From positions 558,001 through 622,000 of the forward strand of contig NZ_JAKEVY010000003.1 in assembly GCF_021491375.1 (NCBI RefSeq): DNA of 64,000 nt, written 5' to 3'. The notes below the pieces were generated by a model that was not told the origin of the DNA, ran no database searches, and saw only the letters and a list, made by a program, of their open reading frames with translations. Both the position numbers and the translations under genes were made by a program. Source of the stretch: Flavihumibacter fluminis. Its GTDB lineage: Bacteria; Bacteroidota; Bacteroidia; Chitinophagales; Chitinophagaceae. The number at the start of each line of letters is the position of its first letter. The stretch's first letter is position 1. Below, in pieces: positions 10,501-17,600 of this stretch.

Positions 10501-11446
10501 GTCCTATGATGGAACCATGAAACGGTTTCACAAAGGAGCATTTTACCTGGCAGAGGAATTGGGAATTGATATTCTGCCAGTAGTGCTGCATGGTACGGGT
10601 TATACCATGAGCAAGGGTGATTTCATTTTAAAAGATGGAACTATCACGATTGATATTTTACCCCGAATTAATGCGCAGGACCAGGTTACTTACGGAGAAG
10701 GTTATGCGGAAAAAGCAAAAAAATTAAGTCGCCAGTTTAAAGAGTGGTACGGTGAGCGCAGCCAGCAGTATGAATCGGTGGATTGGTATCGCGAACAACT
10801 GGTATACAACTATATTTATAAGGGCCCTGTGCTGGAGTGGTATATGCGGATCAAGACAGGGCTGGAAAAGAATTATTCACTCTTTGATCAATTGGTACCG
10901 GCATCCGGACATATACTGGATATTGGTTGTGGATATGGTTTCATGTCGATGATGCTGCATTTTCGATCAAAGGGCAGAATTATCACTGCACTTGATTACG
11001 ATGAGGAAAAAGCCAGTACGGCGCAACACTGTTACGGCCGGGGTGCTGCTTTACAATTTCATGCAGGCAACGCTTTGGACTTTCCCATGATGCAATATGA
11101 TGCGGTGTTGATTTGTGATGTATTGCATTACCTGTCGCCGGCAGATCAAAAGGCATTGATTCGGAAGGCGCTTGATCATTTGAATCCGGGAGGTAAACTG
11201 ATCATACGGGAAGGAAATGCAGAAATCCGCGACCGCCACAGGGGAACTGAATTATCGGAGTTTTTTTCCACCCGGGTGTTTGGATTTAATAAAACATCCG
11301 CCAACGGGTTATCCTTTTTATCGGGGGCCACTATTCATGAATTAGCGATTGAGAAAGGATATACCTGTGAAGAAATAGAAGCTTCCCTGCGCACCAGCAA
11401 TACTGTGTTTGTACTCCAAAAACCAGCTGTAGCCTATGTTGCCTGA
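7583..11446 (+). CDS. MMPL exporter-PlsC acyltransferase-methyltransferase fusion
   Basis: One uninterrupted 1287-residue frame joins three activities. Residues 1 to about 850 form an MMPL/RND-type transporter with two sets of membrane helices around large periplasmic loops. At about 870-1070 there is a PlsC-type lysophospholipid acyltransferase, with the NHQSFLD (NHxxxxD) motif near residue 900 and FPEGTR near 967. At about 1105-1287 there is a class I SAM methyltransferase (ILDIGCGYGFMS near 1110). MMPL exporters in aryl-polyene clusters are thought to move the product across the inner membrane. The attached acyltransferase suggests that esterification to a lipid or alcohol is coupled to export. 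The gene overlaps the next one by 11 bp. Confidence 0.88.
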   Translation: MQNPFVQMDRFFRKHRLVFWIVFLAFVGVTALLASRIKLEEDITSIIPRDEKTNALNEIFQQSKLLDRMILTVGTRQAEAPDPDSLVAVAEELADSIASQLPEYVKELHREVKEETTLQLFDAVHQHLPIFLEERDYESLDSLTQRDKIKETLERNYATLRSPAGLAFKQFIARDPAGIALPALRKLQLLQYDQQFELYDNHILTRDGKQLILFLTPEYPKNNTAQNAVFLEKLDQLLETFQQQYPTYSITYFGGTAVAVGNAVQLRKDTLLTQGIMLAVLVIFLALYFRRFFAPVLILVPAILGSLLALSVIALTKGSISVIALATGSIILGIAVNYSLHVFNHYRHQPDMERVLRDLAHPMTIGSITTIGGFLCLQWVQSEMLRDLGLFAAISLLGASLSSLIFLPQLISRKQQPTAHASAGWIDRLASYRIESNKKLVVTILLLTLFFVFFIRKVGFEPDMNKMNFMSEKLRKAEQEVNRQNAFALQSVYIVSNGKDLQQALERNESVVKRLNEMGGTGVVKKYSGLSAILISDSLQRERLQRWNNFWTPERKQAVLQLTKQEAAAIGFSDQLIQSVESMLSTSYEPLTDSAAISLSPELLESYILPTDSQTRVLTLVKTAPEDKSFIYTEFDSREGITVLDMQYVTGRLVDMVRADFNSISWMVAAIVFIVLLISFGRIELTLIAFIPMLITWVWILGIMGLFGIKFNIVNIIISALIFGLGDDYSLFTLDGLLQEYKNGKKNLSSFRSSIFLSAITTVTGLGVLIFAEHPSLKSIALIAILGIVCVVLISQVMIPFLFHLLITNRVKKGMQPFTFWSLAKSAFAFLYFVIGSLVLTLVGLLLVKFNPFAGEKAKYLFHRILCKYTWSLMYIMRNVTKRIHNPGGEDFSKPAVIISNHQSFLDILSIVMLHPKIILLTNDWVWNSPVFGFVVKMADYFPVNKGVESNIDGIRERVKNGYSVAVFPEGTRSYDGTMKRFHKGAFYLAEELGIDILPVVLHGTGYTMSKGDFILKDGTITIDILPRINAQDQVTYGEGYAEKAKKLSRQFKEWYGERSQQYESVDWYREQLVYNYIYKGPVLEWYMRIKTGLEKNYSLFDQLVPASGHILDIGCGYGFMSMMLHFRSKGRIITALDYDEEKASTAQHCYGRGAALQFHAGNALDFPMMQYDAVLICDVLHYLSPADQKALIRKALDHLNPGGKLIIREGNAEIRDRHRGTELSEFFSTRVFGFNKTSANGLSFLSGATIHELAIEKGYTCEEIEASLRTSNTVFVLQKPAVAYVA

Positions 11447-12953
11447 GTACGATATAGTAATTGTCGGATCTGGATTGGGTGGCCTGCTTTGTGCTGCCCT
11501 GCTTGGTAAGGAAGGTTACAGTGTATGTGTGCTGGAAAAAAACAGGCAGTATGGTGGCAGTTTGCAGACCTTCTCAAGAGATAAAACACTGTTTGACAGT
11601 GGGGTTCATTATATCGGGGGACTGGCACCCGGACAAACACTGCACCAGGTGTTCAGTTATCTAGGTTTGACAGATGCGTTAAAATTACAGCAACTGGATA
11701 CCGATGGATTTGACCGGATTGTTTTTCTCGAAGATGGTACTGAGTATGCCTTGGCACAAGGTTATGATCGGTTTGCTGCCAAACTCAAAGAGGCATTTCC
11801 GGGTGAAGAGTCGGCCATTGATCAGTATTGCTCAACCATTCGGGAGATCTGTTCCAGGTTTCCCATGTACAACCTGAGAACAGGAGAAGGGATGAGTGAG
11901 AAAGAGGGCGTTATGGGCATTGATACCCTTGCGTTTTTACAATCCATCACCACCAACCAGCGACTGCAGGAAGTATTGGCAGGAAATAATTTTTTATATG
12001 CGGGTGAACCAGATAAAACTCCCTTGTATGTACATGCGCTGGTTGTCAACAGTTATATCGAAAGTGCCTGGAAGATACTGGACGGTGGATCACAAATAAC
12101 CAAACACCTCGTGAAACTGATCCGCTCTGCGGGTGGAGATTTGTTTAACCACACAGAAGTGATAAAACTGGAAGGAGATGATGAGCGTTTAACCAGGGCC
12201 GTTACCAAAGATGGAAGACAGTTCAAAGCGAAACATTTCATATCCAACCTGCATCCGAAACGTACCCTTGAAATTACGGAGTCGCCACTTCTTAAAGCAG
12301 CGTATCGAAACAGAATAAAAAAACTTGCTGACACGGTATCGAGTTTCAGTTTGAATGTGGTATTGAAGCCGGGAGTATTTCCATATTTGAATCACAATTA
12401 TTACCTGCACCGTCCGGGTGCAGTTTGGGAGGCAGTGGAAGCAAAGCCCCAGGACTGGCCCTTATCTGCGGGTGTGTTTTTTACTGAGGATGCAAATCAC
12501 CCCGGATATGCGGAATCGCTAAGCATCTTAACTTATATGTCGGCCGGTGAATGGGAGCCCTGGAAAAATACTTTCAATACCGACAGCCAGCAGGGTGAAC
12601 GAGGGAATGACTATCATCGCCTTAAAACAGAAAAGGCTGAATTATTGCTGGACCTGGTGGAGAAAAGATTCCCGGATCTCAGGGAGGCTATCAAATCCTA
12701 CTTCTGTGCAACGCCACTTTCTTTCAGGGACTATATTGGTACGGATGATGGAAGCTTATATGGGATTGCGAAAGATTACCGCAATCCAATGGCTACTTAT
12801 CTCCCGACGCGGACCAAGGTTCCGAATTTATTTTTAACAGGACAGAATGTGTTATTACACGGAATTTTGGGAGTAACGATCACTGCCCTGACCACCTGTG
12901 CGGAATTCGTGCCGGTTGAGGAGTTGTTGAAAAAAATAAGAAGCGCAACATGA
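11436..12953 (+). CDS. FAD-dependent oxidoreductase, phytoene desaturase/CrtISO-like
   Basis: This 505-residue protein opens with a dinucleotide-binding fold (IVGSGLGGLLCAALL, followed by a VLEKN acidic strand end) and the GGSLQTF segment typical of the CrtI/NAD(P)-FAD amine-oxidase-like family. The LFLTGQNVLLHGILGVTITAL block near the end also fits the family's C-terminal FAD contact. In carotenoid biochemistry such enzymes desaturate or isomerise polyenes. Here a similar reaction on the aryl polyene or its ester partner is likely but not proven. It overlaps the upstream fusion gene by 11 bp and the downstream acyltransferase gene by 4 bp, so translation is coupled. Confidence 0.85.
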   Translation: MLPEYDIVIVGSGLGGLLCAALLGKEGYSVCVLEKNRQYGGSLQTFSRDKTLFDSGVHYIGGLAPGQTLHQVFSYLGLTDALKLQQLDTDGFDRIVFLEDGTEYALAQGYDRFAAKLKEAFPGEESAIDQYCSTIREICSRFPMYNLRTGEGMSEKEGVMGIDTLAFLQSITTNQRLQEVLAGNNFLYAGEPDKTPLYVHALVVNSYIESAWKILDGGSQITKHLVKLIRSAGGDLFNHTEVIKLEGDDERLTRAVTKDGRQFKAKHFISNLHPKRTLEITESPLLKAAYRNRIKKLADTVSSFSLNVVLKPGVFPYLNHNYYLHRPGAVWEAVEAKPQDWPLSAGVFFTEDANHPGYAESLSILTYMSAGEWEPWKNTFNTDSQQGERGNDYHRLKTEKAELLLDLVEKRFPDLREAIKSYFCATPLSFRDYIGTDDGSLYGIAKDYRNPMATYLPTRTKVPNLFLTGQNVLLHGILGVTITALTTCAEFVPVEELLKKIRSAT

Positions 12954-14626
12954 GTAAAGCAAATAAAACCATAGGCTGGAGAATTGGCAGAACCCTGTTG
13001 ATTATAATGGGAATATTGTTGTTGCTCCTGTTAGCCTTGTTTATCTACCTCGTACAGTTATCTAAAATTGAGCCACCGACCATCACTGACCGATCTGCAG
13101 ACCAACTGCAGAGAACCGAAGTATCAGACAGTTTTTATTATCTCAACAATAACTGGTTTCATGTTTCACGGTCTGGCTTATACGAATTGTATGTGGAAGG
13201 CAAACCCTATGAAAGAGGTGTGATCAATGGAAAGCTTACTAAGGAACTGGTGCAGCGACAGGAAGATCATTTTAGCGCCCAGATAGAAAAGATGATTCCT
13301 TCCACTTTCTACCGGCATTTCCTGAAATATTTTATTGGATTTTTTAATCGGGATCTGCCCAACCAGGTGAAGGAGGAATACAAAGCTGAAATCTATGGTG
13401 TATCACAGGCCGCTTCAGAAAAATACGGCTATATAGGAACGCCGTATCAACGCATCCTGAATTATCATGCGGCGCATGATATCGGCCACGCTTTGCAAAC
13501 CATGGCCCTGGTAGGATGTACATCTTTTGGAACCTGGGGGTCGCATTCCAGGGACAGTTCCTTTATAATTGGTCGGAATTTTGATTTTTATGTAGGGGAC
13601 CGCTTTGCCGATGATAAGCTGATCGCTTTTATAAAACCAGATAGTGGATATGGATTTATGACCGTAACCTGGGGTGGATTTACAGGTGCCGTATCAGGCA
13701 TGAATGAAGCCGGACTAACGGTAACGATCAATGCTGCAAAAACGGATTTGCCTCCCGGGTCTGCAACTCCTGTTTCATTGGTTGCGAGGGAAATATTGCA
13801 GTATGCAGGTAATATTAAAGAGGCAATTGCTATTGCCGGATCGCGAAAAATGTTTGTCTCGGAATCCTTCCTGGTGGGTTCGGCGGCTGACCAGAAAGCA
13901 GTTGTGATTGAAAAGACACCCGAGGCACTGGATGTATATGATCCCAACCAGAATTATATTATTTGTGCGAATCATTTTCAGAGTCCGGAATTAAGTAAAC
14001 TCCCCTCTAACCAGGAACAGATCGCTGAAAGTGCATCTGCCTACCGGTATAAAAGAGTGCAGGAATTATTGGCGCAAGCTAAGGAGAACACGGTTGAGCA
14101 GACCATCAATATATTGCGTGATACCCGCGGACAGCAGGGTGCAGATATTGGTTTGGGAAATGAGAAAGCCATCAATCAGTTGATAGCACATCATGCTATT
14201 GTATTTGAACCGAATAAACGATTGGTATGGGTATCAACAGCGCCCTGGCAGGAGGGACAGTTTGTATGTTATGATCTGAAAAAAGTGTTTTCACTGCGCG
14301 GATTAAAAGAGGAACGTGAAATTGTAGACAGCAGTTACCTGATACCTGCGGACACATTAATGCAGACCGCAGAATTTAAACGATTTCTTCAGTTTCGTGC
14401 ATTTAAACAGCGGATACTGGATGGAGGCATAGTTGCACCTGATAGCATCGTAGCAAGCAATCCGTCTTATTATCATGCGTATGTACTGGCAGGTGATATG
14501 GCAGTACAATTAAAAAAGCCGGCGGAAGCGATTCGCTATTACCGCCAGGCTTTGACAAAAGAGATTGCCACGGTTCAGGAGAGAAAATCAATTGAGGATA
14601 AATTGAAAAAATTCGGAGGTAATTAA
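12950..14626 (+). CDS. Membrane-anchored C45-family acyltransferase/hydrolase
   Basis: This 558-residue protein begins with one membrane helix at about residues 10-35, followed by a domain like acyl-CoA:6-aminopenicillanate acyltransferases and choloylglycine hydrolases (Ntn fold). The probable nucleophile is C190 in GCTSFGTWG, followed by GRNFDF and SGMNEAGLTVT, all family landmarks. In the C45 family the cysteine becomes N-terminal by self-cleavage; whether this happens here is unknown. The last 60 residues resemble a TPR hairpin (AGDMAVQLKKPAEAIRYYRQAL). Its position in a flexirubin-type block suggests it forms or breaks the ester or amide of the pigment on the periplasmic side. It overlaps its upstream neighbour by 4 bp and ends the block. 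Confidence 0.82.
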   Translation: MSKANKTIGWRIGRTLLIIMGILLLLLLALFIYLVQLSKIEPPTITDRSADQLQRTEVSDSFYYLNNNWFHVSRSGLYELYVEGKPYERGVINGKLTKELVQRQEDHFSAQIEKMIPSTFYRHFLKYFIGFFNRDLPNQVKEEYKAEIYGVSQAASEKYGYIGTPYQRILNYHAAHDIGHALQTMALVGCTSFGTWGSHSRDSSFIIGRNFDFYVGDRFADDKLIAFIKPDSGYGFMTVTWGGFTGAVSGMNEAGLTVTINAAKTDLPPGSATPVSLVAREILQYAGNIKEAIAIAGSRKMFVSESFLVGSAADQKAVVIEKTPEALDVYDPNQNYIICANHFQSPELSKLPSNQEQIAESASAYRYKRVQELLAQAKENTVEQTINILRDTRGQQGADIGLGNEKAINQLIAHHAIVFEPNKRLVWVSTAPWQEGQFVCYDLKKVFSLRGLKEEREIVDSSYLIPADTLMQTAEFKRFLQFRAFKQRILDGGIVAPDSIVASNPSYYHAYVLAGDMAVQLKKPAEAIRYYRQALTKEIATVQERKSIEDKLKKFGGN

Positions 14627-14631
14627 ACTTA

Positions 14632-15288
14632 TTATTGCTCCAATTGACCCTCTTTTGCTTTTTGTTTCATTTGATCGTTGGCGATAACGGCCAGCTCTAC
14701 CCGACGGTTTTTCTGGCGGTTCACTTCACTATCGTTTGGAAATTTTGGTTGTGTTTCGCCATACCATTTTACTTCCATTCTGTTTTCTGTTATTCCTTTG
14801 GAGGCGAGGAAAGCTTTTACTGATTCAGCTCTTTTCTGGGATAGCGTCATATTGTATTCATCCGAACCTGTATCATCGGTATGGCCTTCAATAACAATCA
14901 GTGTTTCGGGATAACGAACAAATACATCTGCTGCTCCGGACAAATCAGTTTTGTAGGCATCACTGATGACAGCGCTGTTGATGGTGAACATAAGTCCGGA
15001 GTCAAAAGTAACATTGATTCCTTCTCCTACCCGTTCCACTTCAGCAGTGGGTACAGCCTGCTTTAGTTCGCGGGCCTGCTGGTCCATTTTTTTTCCGATG
15101 AGATTACCTGCCACACCACCGATGGCAGCACCTGCAAGTATTCCCCAGATACTGCCCTTCGAAACTGCAGCACCGATAGCTGCGCCGCCTACCGCACCGA
15201 CGGCTGTTCCTTTTTGTTGCTTGTTCATGGTAGCGCAGCCGCTAAATAAGAGCGCGACGGATAAAATCGGTAACAATACTATTCTCAT
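14632..15288 (-). CDS. OmpA-family lipoprotein with glycine-zipper
   Basis: This 218-residue protein has a lipoprotein signal with lipobox cysteine C18 (LLFSGC). A glycine-rich zipper segment follows at about residues 30-65 (alternating G/A residues, like YMGG-type domains), then an OmpA peptidoglycan-binding domain with IEGHTDDTGSDEYN and the RRVELAV strand. It probably links the outer membrane to peptidoglycan. It is the last gene of a three-gene minus-strand unit and overlaps the TPR gene before it by 4 bp. Its 3' end faces the C45-type gene with only 5 bp between, so the two operons converge with almost no spacer. Confidence 0.9.
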   Translation of the reverse strand: MRIVLLPILSVALLFSGCATMNKQQKGTAVGAVGGAAIGAAVSKGSIWGILAGAAIGGVAGNLIGKKMDQQARELKQAVPTAEVERVGEGINVTFDSGLMFTINSAVISDAYKTDLSGAADVFVRYPETLIVIEGHTDDTGSDEYNMTLSQKRAESVKAFLASKGITENRMEVKWYGETQPKFPNDSEVNRQKNRRVELAVIANDQMKQKAKEGQLEQ

Positions 15289-16115
15289 AAATCTTTTTTA
15301 CAAACAAGTGAAGAAAACATATCCCATTTCATTTCTCTTAAGCCTTTATCGATTGCGGTTTTGATTTCCCTGCAAACCAGCTCTTTTTCTGTATCCGTCA
15401 TTTTTGTTCTCAATTCCTGTGCATTGGTGGTACCATATTTTTCCTGTACCATTTTCATTCTAGCATTCATCCGGGTGACATACATATCCAGGTCGGATTT
15501 ACCCATCGATACAGATTTGTCATAAGCTTCGAAAGCAGCATCATAGTTCCTCTCTGTCACCCGCCAGTCGCCTTCCAGTAAATAAAATTGTGCGTTTTGC
15601 GGATCAAGGGATTTTGCTTTTTCCAGGTAAAATGCTGCACTGTCTTTGTTGTTTAATTGCTGTTGGTGCAGATTTGCCAGTAGGGCATAATTGGAAGCCT
15701 TCGCTTTATTGTCCCGATTCTTTTCTGTTAAGGAAATCAGTTTTGAAAAGCAGTTACTTGCTTCCTGTGGGCGGTTGAGAGCATTGAACGCCATCGCTTT
15801 TTGAAACCAGGCACTGATACTTTTGTTTTTTGATGCTTTCAATGCCAGATCACTTGCAGCAAGTGCTTCTTCATATTGACCCAGACCATTTAGGGCTGCT
15901 GCTTTTCCGGATTGAATTTGCTCCCTGGCATCTTTGGTCTTACAGCTCTTTTCCATATTGGAATATGCTTCCAATGCTTCCGCATGTTTTTTCTCTGCCA
16001 GCAAGGCCGCAGCAGCTTTTGATTGCTCATAACATTTGTTGCCCATGGTGAAGGTTTGCCCTGCGGCAACCTTCACCAGGAGACAACAAAGAATTAAGAT
16101 GAATTGATTCTTCAT
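15285..16115 (-). CDS. Secreted TPR-repeat protein
   Basis: The ATG at 16115 is chosen over an in-frame GTG at 16133 because a signal peptide starts right there (MKNQFILILCCLLVKVAAGQ). The 276-residue mature region is mostly helical and carries several TPR-like units, for example the GLGQYEEALAASDLALKA, ALNRPQEASNCFSKLI and YDAAFEAYDKSVSMG stretches. It is probably a periplasmic scaffold. It lies between two OmpA-family genes, 7 bp after one and overlapping the other by 4 bp, so the three are likely an envelope-maintenance operon. No specific partner can be named from sequence. Confidence 0.8.
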   Translation of the reverse strand: MKNQFILILCCLLVKVAAGQTFTMGNKCYEQSKAAAALLAEKKHAEALEAYSNMEKSCKTKDAREQIQSGKAAALNGLGQYEEALAASDLALKASKNKSISAWFQKAMAFNALNRPQEASNCFSKLISLTEKNRDNKAKASNYALLANLHQQQLNNKDSAAFYLEKAKSLDPQNAQFYLLEGDWRVTERNYDAAFEAYDKSVSMGKSDLDMYVTRMNARMKMVQEKYGTTNAQELRTKMTDTEKELVCREIKTAIDKGLREMKWDMFSSLVCKKDL

Positions 16116-16122
16116 ATAGAAA

Positions 16123-17511
16123 TTATTGAACACTCATCTCCACTCTTCTGTTCAATGCCTTACCCTTACTTGTTTTATTATCAGCTACCGGATTGGCTGA
16201 TCCAAGTCCTTCGGTAGTAATCCGGCTCTCGTCAATGCCTTTGCTAACCAGGTAAGCTTTGGCAGCATCGGCACGTTTTTGAGAAAGTGGATTGTTGATT
16301 TTATCTGTTCCTGTATTATCTGTATAGCCTGTCAGTTTTGCAGATACTGTTTTGTACTTCTGCATGTAATCAACCAGCAGGTCCAGTTCTTTTTTACCAG
16401 CTGCGGTTAATACTGCTTTGCCTGATGCGAAGGTTACTTCGTTTGCCTGGAAATTCTCAACAGCCGGACAACCCAGCATGGCAGCAACACCTGCAACCGT
16501 TGGGCAGCGATCTTCTTCATCATTAATGCCATCGCCATCTGAATCCGGAATCGGGCAGCCATTGTATTTGGCCAGGCCTTTTTCATTGGGGCATTTATCT
16601 TCTTCGTCGTTAATGCCATCACCATCTGTATCCGGAATGGGGCAACCATTGTATTTGGGCAGTCCCACTTCATTGGGGCATTTATCGTTTTCATCATTTA
16701 CGCCATCTTTATCAGTATCCGGGATAGGACAACCGGCGTATTTTTCAAGTCCGGGTTGGTCGGGGCATTTATCCACTTCATCATTAATACCATCACCATC
16801 CCGATCCGGAATGGGACAACCCTCATAGCGGGCCAAACCTGCCTGGTTGGGACATTTATCTTTTGGATCGGGAATGCCATCGCCATCTGAATCAGCCGGA
16901 ATCAACTTTCCAAACAGTTTGAATTTTAATCCGGCCTGTATATTTTGATTAAAATATTTGGCATCTCTTGTTGAGTTGGTATTATCCATATTGGTTATAC
17001 CATGGAAATACCTTCCGAATAAAACAAGCCGGCCATGCGGATTGATTTCAACTCCACCGAAAGCAGACAGACTGGTAGATTTGAAGGCATCTTTATCAAC
17101 AATGCTGTTTTCATCTTTTACAGAAGTGGTGAAGTTTACCTGAGGACCAGCAACAATTGCAAAAACATCGCCCAGGTGTAATTTCAGTTGAAGGGGGATG
17201 GAGAGATATCCAATCTTACCATCCCGCAACAGGGTTCCAACATCCTGCGATTCGTATTGAAGCTGGGAAAAGGTTAATTGGGGTTCAAATGAAAAACGTT
17301 TACTGATGGGAAAGTTAACCCAGGCACCGGCTGTCCAACCCGGACGAGTATCGTACTTATCGGGAACAGAACCGGTGACTCTGAATTTATTAAAATCCAT
17401 TGCACCCAGTAATCCACCACTAACGGTGTAATGTTCCTTTACAATGGTCTGGGAATAGCTGATCAGGCTGCCTGCGAGTAAAAGCAGGAGCAGTACAAAT
17501 GGTTTTCTCAT
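16123..17511 (-). CDS. OmpA-family outer membrane protein with five TSP3-type repeats
   Basis: This 462-residue protein has a signal peptide, an N-terminal beta-barrel-like region to about residue 205, and a calcium-binding thrombospondin type 3 linker. An OmpA-like domain closes the protein, with KLTGYTDNTGTDKIN and a final RRVEMSVQ. The linker is five 29-residue repeats of the form DGDGINDEEDKCPNEKGLAKYNGCPIP, and their aspartates would bind calcium. Such proteins span the outer membrane and hold peptidoglycan. It is the first gene of the minus-strand unit and starts 89 bp after the end of the fucosidase gene, which lies on the same strand. Confidence 0.92.
   Translation of the reverse strand: MRKPFVLLLLLLAGSLISYSQTIVKEHYTVSGGLLGAMDFNKFRVTGSVPDKYDTRPGWTAGAWVNFPISKRFSFEPQLTFSQLQYESQDVGTLLRDGKIGYLSIPLQLKLHLGDVFAIVAGPQVNFTTSVKDENSIVDKDAFKSTSLSAFGGVEINPHGRLVLFGRYFHGITNMDNTNSTRDAKYFNQNIQAGLKFKLFGKLIPADSDGDGIPDPKDKCPNQAGLARYEGCPIPDRDGDGINDEVDKCPDQPGLEKYAGCPIPDTDKDGVNDENDKCPNEVGLPKYNGCPIPDTDGDGINDEEDKCPNEKGLAKYNGCPIPDSDGDGINDEEDRCPTVAGVAAMLGCPAVENFQANEVTFASGKAVLTAAGKKELDLLVDYMQKYKTVSAKLTGYTDNTGTDKINNPLSQKRADAAKAYLVSKGIDESRITTEGLGSANPVADNKTSKGKALNRRVEMSVQ
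16453..16887 (-). repeat. Five tandem 87-bp coding repeats (TSP3-type)
   Basis: Inside the OmpA-type gene the sequence repeats with an 87-bp period, giving five 29-residue units that start at DGDG or DKDG and carry two cysteines each. The middle units are the most similar to each other and the last is the most divergent (it lacks the KYNG block). Repeats of this kind can expand or contract by slippage, so the copy number may differ between strains. Confidence 0.85.
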
Positions 17512-17600
17512 TCCTGTAGCATTTTAGTATGAATAAATGACTACTACAGGCCTTTAACCGGTAATTAAATATATTGATTATCCGATATATCAAAAATTAT

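Noticed and set aside
16453-16887. Possible CRISPR or intergenic repeat
   Set aside because: The period is a multiple of three and encodes TSP3-type repeats within a real OmpA gene.
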